The notes below the pieces were generated by a model that searched no databases, was not told where the DNA came from, and saw only the letters and a program-made list of their open reading frames with translations. Below, one piece after another: positions 63,908 through 64,000 of a stretch of DNA of 64,000 nucleotides (positions within the stretch are counted from its first letter, which is position 1; the number at the start of each line of letters is the position of its first letter). The DNA lies in the NCBI RefSeq assembly GCF_023156235.1, contig NZ_JAKZAI010000003.1, positions 310,001 to 374,000 of the forward strand, given 5' to 3'. This stretch comes from Marinobacter goseongensis (lineage in GTDB: Bacteria; Pseudomonadota; Gammaproteobacteria; Pseudomonadales; Oleiphilaceae). Position numbers and translations under genes: made by a program.

Positions 63908-64000
63908 TTACAACCCGGCAACAGTATCGATTTGTAGGGGATCGCTACCAGCGGCCGCTACGCTGACCGGCTCGAATGTTGCCTGCACCACGTACCGCAG
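63908..64000 (-). CDS. possible 3' end of a further gene (partial)
   Basis: An open frame of 30 codons enters at the right edge and stops at TAA (63908-63910), reading LRYVVQATFEPVSVAAAG and ending TVAGL. Nothing in it is recognised and it is too short to prove coding; it would lie 47 bases ahead of the plsC-type gene on the same strand. Confidence 0.28.
   Translation of the reverse strand: MRYVVQATFEPVSVAAAGSDPLQIDTVAGL

Overview
The window reads as a piece of a gammaproteobacterial chromosome, most like Marinobacter or a close relative. This is inferred from the gene content and protein character (RapA, an OprF-type OmpA protein, a PstA/PstC pair with large periplasmic insertions, MnmH, TmcA, LysO, DUF2288); no rRNA or tRNA gene is present to prove it. 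Coding density is high on both strands. I see no phage, insertion sequence, CRISPR array or integron.

Layout. 1-9.7 kb: 3' part of rapA, cysZ, a VanZ-like gene, a probable CsrA/RsmA-sequestering small RNA with its own terminator (about 4111-4342), a protein methyltransferase-like gene, mnmH (selU), mscS, a YbaK-domain protein, a ubiquinone-type flavin hydroxylase and a HIT protein. 9.7-15.4 kb: the phosphate regulon operon pstS-pstC-pstA-pstB-phoU on the minus strand, with a Pho box upstream of pstS and a hairpin terminator after pstS. 15.4-28.8 kb: thioesterase, uvrD, gabD divergent from an acetylpolyamine deacetylase-like gene, thiI, ppnN, a cytochrome c, a crotonase-family hydrolase, an ankyrin lipoprotein, tmcA and a DUF2237 gene. 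28.9-38.8 kb: a DUF3524 glycosyltransferase resembling tRNA-queuosine mannosyltransferase, a second UvrD-like helicase, an OmpA/OprF porin with three exact 30-residue calcium-type repeats, a DUF4124 protein, a large methyltransferase, the gutted remnant of an RNA methyltransferase gene, dadA, ppk2 and tatD.

38.8-53.8 kb is the signalling part. An orphan substrate-binding lipoprotein gene overlaps a gene for a PhnD-like sensor joined to PAS and GGDEF domains. After lysO and two small conserved genes comes a divergon: three response-regulator genes on the minus strand (a lone receiver, receiver-HDOD, and Hpt-receiver-receiver-GGDEF) face three tandem hybrid-free histidine kinases on the plus strand (Cache-HAMP, GAF/PAS array, CHASE-PAS). 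The three kinases share a closely similar catalytic core and differ in sensor modules.

53.9-64 kb: acnA, an ABC exporter, a zinc-finger membrane protein convergent with a rhomboid-TPR protease, a signal-less OmpA-domain protein preceded by a perfect 15-bp inverted repeat, MAPEG, GlsB-like and PlsC-type genes.

The observations most worth follow-up are the GGA-rich small RNA, the three-kinase/three-regulator divergon, the substrate-binding-protein/diguanylate-cyclase pair, the bacterial DUF3524 gene and the RNA methyltransferase remnant. Start sites given here were chosen by ribosome-binding sites and coding overlaps; several use GTG or TTG.
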